Assembly: GCF_002150685.1 (NCBI RefSeq)
Contig: NZ_MSSW01000009.1
Span: forward strand, 111,438-175,437
Length of the DNA stretch: 64,000 nucleotides
Direction: 5' to 3'
DNA from: Algoriphagus antarcticus
Lineage (GTDB): Bacteria > Bacteroidota > Bacteroidia > Cytophagales > Cyclobacteriaceae
Shown: positions 55,491 through 64,000 of the stretch, in pieces
How positions within the stretch are numbered: position 1 is the first letter of the stretch
Layout: each line of letters opens with the position of its first letter
Translations under genes and position numbers: made by a program
The notes under the pieces: model-generated
Seen by the model: the letters and a program-made list of their open reading frames with translations, nothing else
What the model was told of the DNA's origin: nothing
Databases searched by the model: none

Positions 55491-56801
55491 ATGGATACAA
55501 GTAATGATAAGGATTATAATGCCGGAAGTCTCTCACTAACTGATACGATCTCATTAGGAACCGGAGTTATGATCGGTGCAGGTATTTTTGCACTATTGGG
55601 ACAAGTAGCCGAGCTATCCGGTACATGGTTTCCTTATATCTTTTTATTGGGCGCAATTATTTCTGGATTTAGTGCGTATTCCTACATAAAAGTTTCCAAT
55701 ACCTATCCATCAGCGGGTGGTATTGCGATGATACTGAAGAAAGCATATGGCAAAACCACGATAACAGCTTTTGCATCATTGTTGATGGCCTTATCTATGA
55801 TCATCAGTGAAAGTTTGGTCGCTCGAACTTTTGGCACCTATACGATGCAGCTATTTGCTGCCGATAGTCCAGACTTTTGGGTTCCCGTACTCGGGGTATT
55901 GTTATTAATTGTTGCCTTTGTCGTTAACATATCGGGCAATAAGCTTTTGGGAAAATCTTCTCAAGTCATGGCCTTTCTTAAAATTATGGGGATTGTGGTT
56001 TTTGCAGTTGCAGGATTGTGGGCAGCGGGCTTTTCTTACGAAGACTTGATACCTGCACCTGCCGAAAATTCAGAATATTCTGCAAGCAGTTACATTGGCG
56101 CGCTGGCACTTTCCATTTTAGCCTATAAAGGCTTTACTACCATCACCAACAGTGGAGGCGAAGTCGTGAATCCGAAGAAAAATGTTGGTAAAGCAATAAT
56201 TTGGTCTTTGCTAATCTGCACGGTTGTTTACTTTTTGGTAGCCATTGCGGTTAATTCAAGTCTTTCAGTAACAGAAATTATAGCTGCAAAAGACTATTCG
56301 CTCGCTGAAGCAGCAAAGCCTGCCTTTGGGGATTATGGATTATATTTCACCGTCGGGATTGCGCTAATTGCTACGGTTTCAGGTGTAATTGCAAGTGTTT
56401 TTGCAGTTTCCCGGATGACAGCCATGCTCACGGATATGGACCTTATACCTCACAGTCATTTAGGTATGTCAGGCAGTATTCAAAAACACATGTTAGTGTA
56501 CGTGGTCAGTATTGCCATAGTCTTGACCATCTTCTTCGATCTTTCAAGAATAGCTTCTTTGGGGGCTATATTCTACTTGGTAATGGATATGATTATTCAT
56601 TGGGGAGTTTTTAAGTATTTGAGAAAAGAAGTTAAAGCAAATGGCATCATTGTGATCACAGCCCTTTTATTGGACTTTGTCGTGCTTGTAGCTTTTTTAT
56701 GGATAAAGGCAAAATCAGACCTATTGGTACTCATAGTAGCAGGAGTCGTGATGATTCTTGTTTTCGCAGGAGAAAAATGGTTTTTAGCAAGAGATAACTA
56801 G
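55491..56801 (+). CDS. APC-superfamily amino acid permease-like transporter
   Basis: 436 residues, about twelve helices. The APC start is LSLTDTISLGTGVMIGAGIF (the GxGxMIGxGIF helix 1), then GAIISGFSAYSYIKVSNTYP, GGIAMILKKAYGK and FTTITNSGGEVVNPKKNVGK, the conserved helix 6 region of amino-acid permeases. The substrate is unknown. Its presence inside a copper cluster is unusual: flanked by the oxidase and the P1B ATPase on the same strand (stop 21 bases before the next start). Possibly imports a thiol or amino acid useful under copper stress, which is speculation. Confidence 0.88.
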   Translation: MDTSNDKDYNAGSLSLTDTISLGTGVMIGAGIFALLGQVAELSGTWFPYIFLLGAIISGFSAYSYIKVSNTYPSAGGIAMILKKAYGKTTITAFASLLMALSMIISESLVARTFGTYTMQLFAADSPDFWVPVLGVLLLIVAFVVNISGNKLLGKSSQVMAFLKIMGIVVFAVAGLWAAGFSYEDLIPAPAENSEYSASSYIGALALSILAYKGFTTITNSGGEVVNPKKNVGKAIIWSLLICTVVYFLVAIAVNSSLSVTEIIAAKDYSLAEAAKPAFGDYGLYFTVGIALIATVSGVIASVFAVSRMTAMLTDMDLIPHSHLGMSGSIQKHMLVYVVSIAIVLTIFFDLSRIASLGAIFYLVMDMIIHWGVFKYLRKEVKANGIIVITALLLDFVVLVAFLWIKAKSDLLVLIVAGVVMILVFAGEKWFLARDN

Positions 56802-56822
56802 TGAACTTAACTTAAAGTAATC

Positions 56823-58865
56823 ATGGAACATCATAACATTGATCATAAGGACCATAATCAAGATAAGGGACATCATAACCACAGCGATCAAAAGAGTCAT
56901 CATGAGTCTCATGCGCATCATCATGAACACATGATTGCCGATTTTAAGAAACGGTTCTGGGTTTCATTAGTCATTACCCTTCCTATTGTAGTGCTAGCCC
57001 CGATGATTCAAGACCTGTTGGGCTATGAACTTCGCTTTAATGGTGATAGGTACTTTCAGTTTGCACTTTCTTCCGTCATCTTCTTTTATGGCGGTTGGCC
57101 ATTTCTAAAAGGATTGGTAGATGAATTGAAAAAGAAAGCTCCTGCCATGATGACTTTAATTGCATTAGCGATATCAGTCGCCTATTTCTACAGTTCGGCA
57201 GTGGTCTTTGGACTCGGAGGTAAGATCTTCTTTTGGGAACTGGCCAGCTTAATAGTCATTATGCTATTAGGGCATTGGATAGAGATGAAGTCTGTGATGG
57301 GAGCTTCCAACGCTTTACAGGAACTGGCCAAAATGATGCCTTCCACAGCTCGAAGAATCAAAGAAAATGGGGATCATGAAGACGTACCTATTACTGATCT
57401 GAAGAGCGACGACATCATTCTGGTGAGGCCGGGAGAGAAAGTCCCTGCCGATGGTACTGTGATCGAAGGTGAAAGCCATGTCAATGAATCCATGCTTACC
57501 GGTGAATCAAAACCTGCATCTAAGCATAAAGATGACCAAGTAATCGGTGGTTCAATCAATGACAATGGCACCTTAAAAATCAAGGTAAAGCACATTGGAG
57601 AAGATTCTTACTTGTCCAAAGTGATTGCGATGGTTAAAGAAGCTCAGGAAACCAAATCAAAAACCCAAAATCTGGCAGATAAGGCAGCTGCATGGTTATT
57701 CTATATTGCCTTGGGAGCAGGTATTACAACCCTAGTGGTTTGGTTGAGCTTGGGTAAAGATTTTGAATATGCTTTGGAGCGAATGGTCACAGTCATGATC
57801 ATTTCTTGTCCTCATGCATTGGGACTAGCAGTTCCTCTGGTTGTCGCAATTTCCACATCCGTTTCAGCAAAAAATGGATTGTTGATTCGAAATAGAACTG
57901 CCTTTGAAAATGCACGAAAAATCACAGCTATCATTTTTGACAAGACAGGCACATTAACCAAAGGTGATTTTGGTGTTGCCCGTTTCAAAAGCGTTTCTGA
58001 ATCTCTTTCAGATAATGAATTATTGCAAATTGCCGCTTCCATTGAAAACAGTTCCGAACATCCGATTGCAGCAGGAATCGTTAAAAAGGCAAAATCAGAA
58101 AATTTAACCTTAGATGAACCCCAAAACTTTCAAAACATCACCGGAAAAGGCATAAAGGCCACCTTAAAAGGTAAAGAGATTAAAATTGTAAGTCCTGGTA
58201 TGTTAAAAGAAGAAGAAATAGAGTCTCCTAAAGAAGCATTCAAAACAGATGACGAAACAGTTGTATTTGTGCTATCTGAAGGAAAGCTCATCGGATATAT
58301 AGCTCTTGCCGACGAAATCAGGAAAGAGTCGGCAGAAGCCATACAAACTCTGAAAAAGCAGGGGATTAAAGTCCTGATGGCTACCGGAGACAATGAACAG
58401 GTCGGAAAAGCGGTAAGTGATACACTTGAGTTGGATGGCTATTTCGCTGAAGTATTACCCGAAGACAAACAGAAGATCATCAAAGATCTCCAAGCAAAAG
58501 GTGAATTCGTGGCGATGACGGGCGATGGCGTCAATGATGCACCTGCTCTTGCTCAGGCCGATGTAGGAATTGCCGTAGGTTCGGGAACAGATGTAGCCGC
58601 GGAAACAGCTGATATCGTGTTGGTCAATAGCAATCCAAAAGATATTGCAAAGCTTATCCTGTTTGGTACAGCTACCTATAAAAAGATGATGCAGAACCTA
58701 TGGTGGGCAGCAGGCTACAATATTGTGGCTGTTCCCTTGGCAGCAGGTGTTTTAGCAGGTGTTGGCATTATTCTAAGTCCAGCAATTGGTGCTGTTCTTA
58801 TGAGCCTAAGTACTGTCATTGTGGCCCTAAATGCTCAATTGTTAAAAAGACAAATCAAGAATTAA
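56823..58865 (+). CDS. copB: CPH-type P1B copper-transporting ATPase (CopB-like)
   Basis: 680 residues. A His-rich N-terminus (MEHHNIDHKDHNQDKGHHNH, ESHAHHHEHMI) replaces the usual CxxC ferredoxin-like domain. TGES motif near residue 226 (SMLTGESKPASK), metal site in TM6 ISCPHALGLAVPLVV near 327 (CPH instead of CPC, the P1B-3 class), phosphorylation site FDKTGTLTKGD near 373, the P1B His-Pro in SSEHPIAAGIV, and hinge TGDGVNDAPALAQADVGIAV. P1B-3 ATPases export Cu(II)/Cu(I) or Ag(I). It is the cytoplasmic export arm of the cluster; DUF2911 follows. Confidence 0.93.
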   Translation: MEHHNIDHKDHNQDKGHHNHSDQKSHHESHAHHHEHMIADFKKRFWVSLVITLPIVVLAPMIQDLLGYELRFNGDRYFQFALSSVIFFYGGWPFLKGLVDELKKKAPAMMTLIALAISVAYFYSSAVVFGLGGKIFFWELASLIVIMLLGHWIEMKSVMGASNALQELAKMMPSTARRIKENGDHEDVPITDLKSDDIILVRPGEKVPADGTVIEGESHVNESMLTGESKPASKHKDDQVIGGSINDNGTLKIKVKHIGEDSYLSKVIAMVKEAQETKSKTQNLADKAAAWLFYIALGAGITTLVVWLSLGKDFEYALERMVTVMIISCPHALGLAVPLVVAISTSVSAKNGLLIRNRTAFENARKITAIIFDKTGTLTKGDFGVARFKSVSESLSDNELLQIAASIENSSEHPIAAGIVKKAKSENLTLDEPQNFQNITGKGIKATLKGKEIKIVSPGMLKEEEIESPKEAFKTDDETVVFVLSEGKLIGYIALADEIRKESAEAIQTLKKQGIKVLMATGDNEQVGKAVSDTLELDGYFAEVLPEDKQKIIKDLQAKGEFVAMTGDGVNDAPALAQADVGIAVGSGTDVAAETADIVLVNSNPKDIAKLILFGTATYKKMMQNLWWAAGYNIVAVPLAAGVLAGVGIILSPAIGAVLMSLSTVIVALNAQLLKRQIKN

Positions 58866-58911
58866 AATGATAAATCAATTTGTAAAACATGATTCAATAT
58901 TCCATTTCTTT

Positions 58912-59511
58912 ATGAGAAAGTGCCTCTTATCACTCAGTATCCTGGCAGCTGTAGCCTGCTCATCCGAAAAGTCCAGTGACCATGAAGGTCATGACATGGA
59001 TCAAATGGAATCAGAATCCCATGAAATGCATGAAGAAAAACCCGCCGAAGCTCCAAAAAGCCCTAGAACATCGGCCATGGCAATGACAGGTGGCAACCAT
59101 ATTCATATTGATTACAGTGCCCCAAGTGCAAGAGGCAGACAGATTTTCGGAGGGCTAGTTGCTCACGATGAAGTTTGGGTAACTGGTGCTCACAAGGCAA
59201 CTTCGATCCAGTTCGACCAACCTGTGACCATTAGCGGTAAACGCATAAAAGCTGGAAAATATGGTTTCTTTACCATTCCTGGTGAAAGTGAGTGGACAGT
59301 AATCCTCAATCAAGTTTGGGACATGCATCTCGCAGACGATTATGATCAAAGCAAAGACTTCTTTCGCTTTATGGTAAAACCGAACCAGTTGTCAGAAACG
59401 GTAGAAGCTTTAACTTTCGAAGTAAAAGAAAAAGATGCCAAAACAACCACTATAGCTTTTTCATGGGATAAAACGAAGATATCCTTTGACGTAGTCAATG
59501 CCGAAAAATGA
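58912..59511 (+). CDS. DUF2911 lipoprotein
   Basis: 199 residues from ATG 58912. Lipoprotein signal KCLLSLSILAAVACSS (Cys near residue 16), a His/Met/Glu-rich linker (HEGHDMDQMESESHEMHEEK) that could bind copper, then one DUF2911 domain: HIHIDYSAPSARGRQIFGGL, VWVTGAHKATSIQFDQPVTI, GKRIKAGKYGFFTIPGESEW, TVILNQVWDMHLADDYDQ. DUF2911 is an uncharacterised periplasmic beta-sandwich family. A longer start (58867) puts 15 residues before the signal. Its stop overlaps the start of the PepSY gene by four bases. Confidence 0.87.
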   Translation: MRKCLLSLSILAAVACSSEKSSDHEGHDMDQMESESHEMHEEKPAEAPKSPRTSAMAMTGGNHIHIDYSAPSARGRQIFGGLVAHDEVWVTGAHKATSIQFDQPVTISGKRIKAGKYGFFTIPGESEWTVILNQVWDMHLADDYDQSKDFFRFMVKPNQLSETVEALTFEVKEKDAKTTTIAFSWDKTKISFDVVNAEK

Positions 59512-60203
59512 GGAAGAATAATCAATACTACGCCCGGAGAATCCATCGATTTCTAGGCGTTTTTATAGGGATTCAATTCATATTTTGGACAATTAGTGGC
59601 CTGTACTTTAGCTGGACAGATATCGATGAAATCCACGGGGATCATTTCCGTACTGATCATATGATGCATGAGAATGCAGGTGAATTGATTGATCTCAATA
59701 AGCTGGATTCTACGCTCATGATAGCTACGCTCGAGCTCAGGTTTGTCAACCACAAACCCTACTACTGGGTGAATGAAAGTAAATTATTCGATGCTCAAAC
59801 TGGTAGTCTGCATCCTGAGATTTCTGAAGTAGAAGCCAAGGATATCGCCCAAATTTATATCAAAGACGATCTCCAAATCAGTAAAATGGAATACTTGACT
59901 GAAACCGGGGCTCACCATGAATACAGGGGAACTGCCCTTCCCGCTTGGGCTGTTCATTTTGATCATCCTGAAAATCTCGTAGCCTATGTCGATGCCAAGA
60001 GCGGGCAATTCACCAAAGTCAGACATAGAGCCTGGCGCTGGTTTGATTTCCTATGGATGTTTCACACCATGGATTATGCAGGAAGGGACAATTTCAATAA
60101 CCTTTTACTACGCATATTTTCCCTGGCAGGATTAGCAGCAGTAGCCTCAGGATTTACCCTATTCTTTATGTCAAGAAAGAAAAATATAAAAACGAAAAAA
60201 TAA
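59508..60203 (+). CDS. PepSY-domain membrane protein
   Basis: 231 residues, start overlapping the DUF2911 stop. TM1 RIHRFLGVFIGIQFIFWTIS, a periplasmic part with two PepSY-like stretches (SEVEAKDIAQIYIKDDLQIS; PAWAVHFDHPENLVAYVDAK), the segment TKVRHRAWRWFDFLWMFHTM and TM2 IFSLAGLAAVASGFTLFFMS. It resembles PepSY-associated TM proteins found next to metal transport genes, often thought to shuttle electrons or reduce metals. The RxHRFLG and WRWFDFLWMFH motifs are typical. The role with copper is inferred from location only. Confidence 0.87.
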   Translation: MRKNNQYYARRIHRFLGVFIGIQFIFWTISGLYFSWTDIDEIHGDHFRTDHMMHENAGELIDLNKLDSTLMIATLELRFVNHKPYYWVNESKLFDAQTGSLHPEISEVEAKDIAQIYIKDDLQISKMEYLTETGAHHEYRGTALPAWAVHFDHPENLVAYVDAKSGQFTKVRHRAWRWFDFLWMFHTMDYAGRDNFNNLLLRIFSLAGLAAVASGFTLFFMSRKKNIKTKK

Positions 60204-60216
60204 ATACTTATCAAAA

Positions 60217-60777
60217 ATGAAAAATCTAAGAACACCTTTTGCCCTTTCCCTAGTAGTTGCTCTTTCCCTTGCTTGCTCTAGCAAATCAACTGAAGATCAC
60301 TCCCAAATGGAAAATGCGGATAATCATGAAATGCATGAAGCTACAGACAATGAATCAATTACTGAATCGTCTAAAACAATTGTTTTCAAAGAAGAATCAA
60401 CCACACAGATTTTCAATGCATATTTAGCTTTGAAGGACGCATTGGTGGAAACTGATGGCACAAAAGCAAATGAGGAAGCTAAGAAGTTGGAATCTCTGCT
60501 AGCCAATGAAAAATATAATTCAATAAAAGTAGATGTGCAGAAGATCTCAGAAAGCACAGATCCTACGATTCAGAGAGAATCATTTGTCAGTCTTTCTGAA
60601 CAAATGACAGAGCTTGCCTAAAACAGTGAGCTGACTTCAGGGACCTTGTTTCTACAACGTTGCCCGATGGCGAATGACAATAAAGGCGCAAATTGGTTGA
60701 GTCTATCGGAAGAAATCAGAAATCCCTATTTCGGAGATAAAATGCTGAAATGTGGATCTGTGACTGAGAAGATTTAA
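60217..60777 (+). pseudogene. DUF3347 lipoprotein interrupted by an in-frame stop
   Basis: The first 134 codons give a lipoprotein signal (LSLVVALSLACSS), a His/Met-rich linker and the DUF3347 helical half (FNAYLALKDALVETDGTKAN, YNSIKVDVQKISESTDPTIQ, SLSEQMTELA). TAA at 60619-60621 interrupts it, but the same frame continues NSELTSGTLFLQRCPMANDN, GANWLSLSEEIRNPYFGDKM, LKCGSVTEKI and stops at 60777, the expected second half with its Cys-Pro-Met and Cys residues. One base change would restore a 186-residue protein. Same motif as the CusB C-terminus at 51636. Confidence 0.85.
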
Positions 60778-60793
60778 TATTAAAAACCACGAA

Positions 60794-60829
60794 GTAGGGG
60801 CGAAAAATCTTTCGCTCCTACCCTTTTTT
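60794..60829. terminator. intrinsic terminator at the end of the copper cluster
   Basis: GTAGGGGCGAAA pairs with TTTCGCTCCTAC (one G-T pair), loop AATC, followed by CCTTTTTT. It lies 17 bases after the DUF3347 reading frame. Confidence 0.88.
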
Positions 60830-60933
60830 ATGGATAAAAGAATAGTCAATGAGCTATTTTCAAATTCAATGATCAAGGAGCCAACTCTTCCCTTCACGCT
60901 TTCTTTGTGTGCTGTGTGGGTATATAAAAATAC

Positions 60934-63216
60934 TCAATCCGAAACCGTAAACCTCACACCCAGGAATCCCCTAGCACCCTGATTTGGGGCATAGACATAA
61001 GTCGGATCAAACGTCAACCCATTTGGATTGCCTGGCGTAGGAATCACTGAACCGTCAGTGGCAAACACTACATTTTTATCAAATGGGTCAAAGGATCTAG
61101 CGATAGAATTTGCCGCAGGCGTGAAATTCAGTAGATTTTTCACGCCTCCAAAAACTTCCCATTTCTCCCCCAGCTTCTTTGTCAGCTGTATATTCTGAAT
61201 GCTAAACCACGGCGAATAAGCAGGTCTGTCGTCCAATGTGCCGAGTAGCGGTAAACGCATCGGGCTATAGACATTCCCTGTGTAATCCACCGTCAAACCC
61301 AAGCGGAAAAAGTCATAGCCTACAGACCAAACTCCTGAAAACTTCTCTGTGAGCAACTGGCGGGTTTTGATTCCCTCCTCTTCTATACTCACATCCATGA
61401 GTGTTCCACCAGCGGTTATATTCAAACCATTTGGCCAGGCTATATCAAGATTTAGAGAAACTCCCTTCGAAACTGCTGAGCCATCCAGATTGGAATAAAT
61501 GATCTGATTTGGATTTGTCTCATAGTCTGGAATAATCCGGTTGGTGAAATAGGTGTAAAATACTGAGCCATCCAGCCCGATAAAAGTCCCCTTATCGGTA
61601 TAAATTTTCTTCACCAAATTGGTGTTTACATTCCAGCTTTGCTCTGGTTTCAACTCCTCAGTAAAGATGACTTCCCTAGCGCCAGTCAACGCCGCGTGAT
61701 CTTCTGTAAAAACATTGGCTACACGAAAGCCATTTCCTGCCGAGAGCCTAAAAACCGTACTCTTGTCAGCTGAAGACAATTTGTAATTCACACGCGGTGA
61801 AAAAATCGAACCATGGATGGAATTGTAATCGTATCGCACACCTAGCAGCAGACTCTGATTGGTTGTGAATTTGATTTCGTCTTGAAGAAAAGCTCCTGGC
61901 AAATGAATGACTGAGGGTGCATTTTTATCCGAACCTAGCTCTGATGTAGCTGAGGTATTGTCATCATAAAAAGTATATCTATATGCCAAACCAAATAGTA
62001 AACCATGTTTTTGTGCAGTTTTTGCCCAAGTCAATTGACCAAAACCAATGTATTGATCAGCCTTGTAAATGGTCGTTCCATAAACTGAATTTTGATTGTG
62101 ACCATTCACAGAAAACTGGAAATTCATTGCTTCGGAAGTCGGTAGCTGCCAGGTGCCAAAAGTCTCCCATCTACTCGTGTAGATACTCTCTCCATACACC
62201 TCATCACCGCCACGATCCGCACTCGTCCAGTTCATTTCACCTCCCCATCGATCTTCATAGACATATCTTCCAGCCATGGTGAAAAGTCTGTTTTCTGGCC
62301 GCTGAACATTGATTTTCTGAAAAAATGAAATTCGCTTCGAAAGCGTTACATCCGTAAAACCATCGCCGTTATTGTCAATAGGATTATCGTAATAAAAAGC
62401 ATTTACACCAGTAAGTGATTGAATATTCTTGCCCCAATTCGAGCGTAAACCCAAGTCCAAGTTCAATTCTCCCCAGCCAGTTGCAAAGAAATCTGATGAT
62501 ACCAATGGCGCAGACTCAGGTTTTTTTGTAATCACATTAATCAAACCACCAACAGCCTCCGATCCATACAGTGTAGATGCTGGACCTTTCACCACTTCCA
62601 CTCTATCGATCAGCGCCTGAGGAATTCCTGTCAAACCATAAACCGTAGCCAAACCACTCACAATTGGCATTCCGTCTATCAGCACCATGGTGTAAGGCCC
62701 TTCCAAACCGTTGATATGAATGTCGCCCGTGTTGCAGACATTGCAATTGATCTGAGGCCGAACGCCATTCACATTTTGCAAAGATTCAAAGATAGAAGGT
62801 GTAGGATTAGCTCGAAAAAAGTTGGCTGAATAAACCTCAACTGGTACAGGACTATCTAATTTGGAAACTTCCTGCATCGTCCCACTGACCACAACTTCAT
62901 CCAAACCTCCATCCATTTCCTTGAGTGTGAAAACCAACTCTGCTGAATTCTCACTTGGTACTTTCACTACCTGCTGAGCTGTTTGAAACCCCACCATGGA
63001 AGCCTGCACGGTAAAAGTACCTGTTTCAGCAATTGTGATAGAAAATACACCAGTCTCATCTGTTACAGCTCCATTTGACAAGCCTTTCACATATACATTG
63101 GCAAATTCCACGGGTTCTTCCTGAAAAATAACCTTGCCCTTGAGTAAATAATTTTGTCCAAGGGCATCCAGTGAAAGGAGGGAAAAGAACAGTAAAAGGA
63201 TGTAATTATATGTCAT
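60934..63216 (-). CDS. TonB-dependent receptor with CxxC-like plug motif
   Basis: 760 residues. Signal peptide (ILLLFFSLLSLDALGQ), CarboxypepD_reg-like domain (residues 25-95, LLKGKVIFQEEPVEFANVYV). The plug has VNGVRPQINCNVCNTGDIHI (Cys158 and Cys161), NGLEGPYTMVLIDGMPIVSG and IDRVEVVKGPASTLYGSEAV. The barrel ends ARGFLGVRFTVSD with an N-terminal-type strand pattern. The Cys-x-x-Cys in the plug is a recurrent feature of metal-related receptors in Bacteroidota. Opposite to a DtxR/MntR-type regulator gene, sharing a palindromic site, so metal regulation is likely; iron or manganese are possible, copper cannot be excluded given the neighbours. Confidence 0.9.
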   Translation of the reverse strand: MTYNYILLLFFSLLSLDALGQNYLLKGKVIFQEEPVEFANVYVKGLSNGAVTDETGVFSITIAETGTFTVQASMVGFQTAQQVVKVPSENSAELVFTLKEMDGGLDEVVVSGTMQEVSKLDSPVPVEVYSANFFRANPTPSIFESLQNVNGVRPQINCNVCNTGDIHINGLEGPYTMVLIDGMPIVSGLATVYGLTGIPQALIDRVEVVKGPASTLYGSEAVGGLINVITKKPESAPLVSSDFFATGWGELNLDLGLRSNWGKNIQSLTGVNAFYYDNPIDNNGDGFTDVTLSKRISFFQKINVQRPENRLFTMAGRYVYEDRWGGEMNWTSADRGGDEVYGESIYTSRWETFGTWQLPTSEAMNFQFSVNGHNQNSVYGTTIYKADQYIGFGQLTWAKTAQKHGLLFGLAYRYTFYDDNTSATSELGSDKNAPSVIHLPGAFLQDEIKFTTNQSLLLGVRYDYNSIHGSIFSPRVNYKLSSADKSTVFRLSAGNGFRVANVFTEDHAALTGAREVIFTEELKPEQSWNVNTNLVKKIYTDKGTFIGLDGSVFYTYFTNRIIPDYETNPNQIIYSNLDGSAVSKGVSLNLDIAWPNGLNITAGGTLMDVSIEEEGIKTRQLLTEKFSGVWSVGYDFFRLGLTVDYTGNVYSPMRLPLLGTLDDRPAYSPWFSIQNIQLTKKLGEKWEVFGGVKNLLNFTPAANSIARSFDPFDKNVVFATDGSVIPTPGNPNGLTFDPTYVYAPNQGARGFLGVRFTVSD

Positions 63217-63232
63217 AAACTAAGTGTAGATG

Positions 63233-63240
63233 CAAAATTA
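63233..63240 (-). promoter_or_regulatory. -7 box of the TonB receptor
   Basis: On the minus strand TAATTTTG matches the Bacteroidota TAnnTTTG element 16 bases before the ATG at 63216. The operator palindrome (63258-63277) lies just upstream of it. Confidence 0.55.
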
Positions 63241-63257
63241 GATACGACAAATCTACA

Positions 63258-63277
63258 TTGTTAGATTATTCTAACAA
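63258..63277. promoter_or_regulatory. likely DtxR/MntR-family operator
   Basis: TTGTTAGA and TCTAACAA are perfect inverted repeats with a TTAT spacer, between the divergent receptor and regulator genes. A second inverted repeat ATTCAA / TTGAAT follows near 63294-63310. Position upstream of the receptor's -7 box suits repression. Confidence 0.7.
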
Positions 63278-63327
63278 AATTGTTTTTAAAAATAATTCAA
63301 CATATTTGAATATTAAATCTATAGGAT

Positions 63328-63987
63328 ATGGCATCGCAGACAGAAGAGAACTACCTGAAATCACTTTTTAATCTGGCAAATGATAAGAACGAGGTCAATA
63401 TCTCCGAGCTGGCTGCACAGATGCAAGTCAGCATGCCGACTGTTAATAGCATGGTGAAAACACTTCAGAAAAATGACTGGTTGATTTATGAAAAATATAA
63501 GCCAGTCATACTTACCCCTCAAGGCAAAAAAGAAGCTGCTCTGATCATCCGAAAGCATAGACTGACGGAGATGTTTTTAGTAAATAAGATGGGCTTTGGC
63601 TGGGAGGAAGTGCACGAGATCGCCGAGCAGGTAGAGCATATTCATGCACCAAAATTCTTCGAGCGTATGGATGAAATGATGGGTTTTCCCACCATTGATC
63701 CACATGGCTCTCCTATTCCTGACAAGCAAGGGCGCATCCAAGAGATCAATTACCTCAGTTTATCGGACTGCAAAGCTGGACAAACCGTCATACTTGCTGC
63801 ACTAACCAACTCATCGACAGAATTTCTGGAATTCCTTAACGGAAGAAATCTTAGCCTCGGTACAGAGTTAAAAATACGATCCAAAGAAGCCTATGATCAA
63901 AGCATAGTCGTCACTTACCCTGATCATTCCAGCGAGACTCTAAGTGAAAAAGTTTGTGAGAAGCTGCTCGTGAAGGTGGTGGAGTAA
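63328..63987 (+). CDS. DtxR/MntR-family metal-dependent regulator
   Basis: 219 residues. N-terminal winged HTH (TEENYLKSLFNLANDKNEVN, ISELAAQMQVSMPTVNSMVK, then KYKPVILTPQGKKEAALIIR), metal-binding dimerisation domain (KHRLTEMFLVNKMGFGWEEV, HEIAEQVEHIHAPKFFERMD with typical His/Glu ligands). The C-terminal FeoA/SH3-like domain is LSDCKAGQTVILAALTNSST and NGRNLSLGTELKIRSKEAYD. The family represses uptake genes when Fe(II) or Mn(II) is bound. The ATG at 63328 is the only sensible start. It probably controls the divergent receptor and itself through the palindrome at 63258. Confidence 0.93.
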   Translation: MASQTEENYLKSLFNLANDKNEVNISELAAQMQVSMPTVNSMVKTLQKNDWLIYEKYKPVILTPQGKKEAALIIRKHRLTEMFLVNKMGFGWEEVHEIAEQVEHIHAPKFFERMDEMMGFPTIDPHGSPIPDKQGRIQEINYLSLSDCKAGQTVILAALTNSSTEFLEFLNGRNLSLGTELKIRSKEAYDQSIVVTYPDHSSETLSEKVCEKLLVKVVE

Positions 63988-64000
63988 GCTTTTAATAGCT

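Overview
The window looks like chromosomal DNA from a Bacteroidota member, most likely Cytophagales and Cyclobacteriaceae-like (an Algoriphagus or Cyclobacterium relative). The evidence is TonB-dependent receptors with carboxypeptidase-like N-terminal domains, lineage-typical families (HYC_CC_PP, DUF6428, DUF3347, DUF2911, DUF1080), RHS tips ending in DPMAEK..RYIDPDG, and TAnnTTTG promoter motifs. This placement is inference from gene content. I saw no rRNA, tRNA, CRISPR array or intact insertion sequence.

1-5.2 kb: a cut-off carboxypeptidase-regulatory-domain gene, then a decayed array of three orphan RHS C-terminal tips on the minus strand, two still followed by a candidate immunity gene. 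The tips are interrupted by several small palindromic inserts, a nonsense codon and a frameshift. 5.2-20.4 kb: housekeeping and envelope genes: topA, a SixA-like phosphatase, a DUF1080 protein, a YpfJ-like metallopeptidase, a DEDDh exonuclease/GIY-YIG fusion, a TonB receptor with a lipoprotein, another lipoprotein, trkH-trkA and rmuC.

21.1-28.0 kb: a complete alternative F-type ATPase operon of the N-ATPase class in the order beta, epsilon, AtpQ, AtpR, a, c, b, alpha, gamma. It has no separate delta gene. The c subunit carries Na+-type ligands and the b subunit has a delta-like C-terminal tail. 28.0-37.9 kb: an energy/stress island with an acetate kinase remnant, a Met-rich lipoprotein, a frameshifted DUF302 gene, an HPF-like protein, a P2-type cation ATPase, a DUF2892 protein, an OsmC protein, PEP synthase and an AlkD-like repair protein.

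37.9-42.8 kb: a scar region with an ORF-less group II intron-like remnant carrying more small palindromes, a decayed arsenic locus (truncated DUF6428, intact phosphatase-type arsenate reductase, doubly frameshifted acr3), and a HigBA toxin-antitoxin module between two diverged direct copies of an RND-pump 3' end. 42.9-60.8 kb: a large copper/silver resistance cluster: two DUF305 proteins, HYC_CC_PP protein, CusA-type pump, TolC-like channel, CusB-type adaptor fused to DUF3347, multicopper oxidase fused to a CopB-like barrel, APC permease, CPH-type P1B ATPase, and DUF2911, PepSY and DUF3347 proteins. Inside it lies a 0.6-kb array of heptanucleotide repeats. 60.9-64 kb: a TonB receptor divergent from a DtxR/MntR-type regulator, with a perfect 8-bp inverted repeat between them as the likely operator.

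The most unusual material is a set of tiny palindromic elements whose stem sequences differ between copies but keep pairing. They are precisely inserted in RHS remnants and in the group II intron scar. Several frameshifts are single-base and next to short homopolymers, so sequencing error must be excluded for those.
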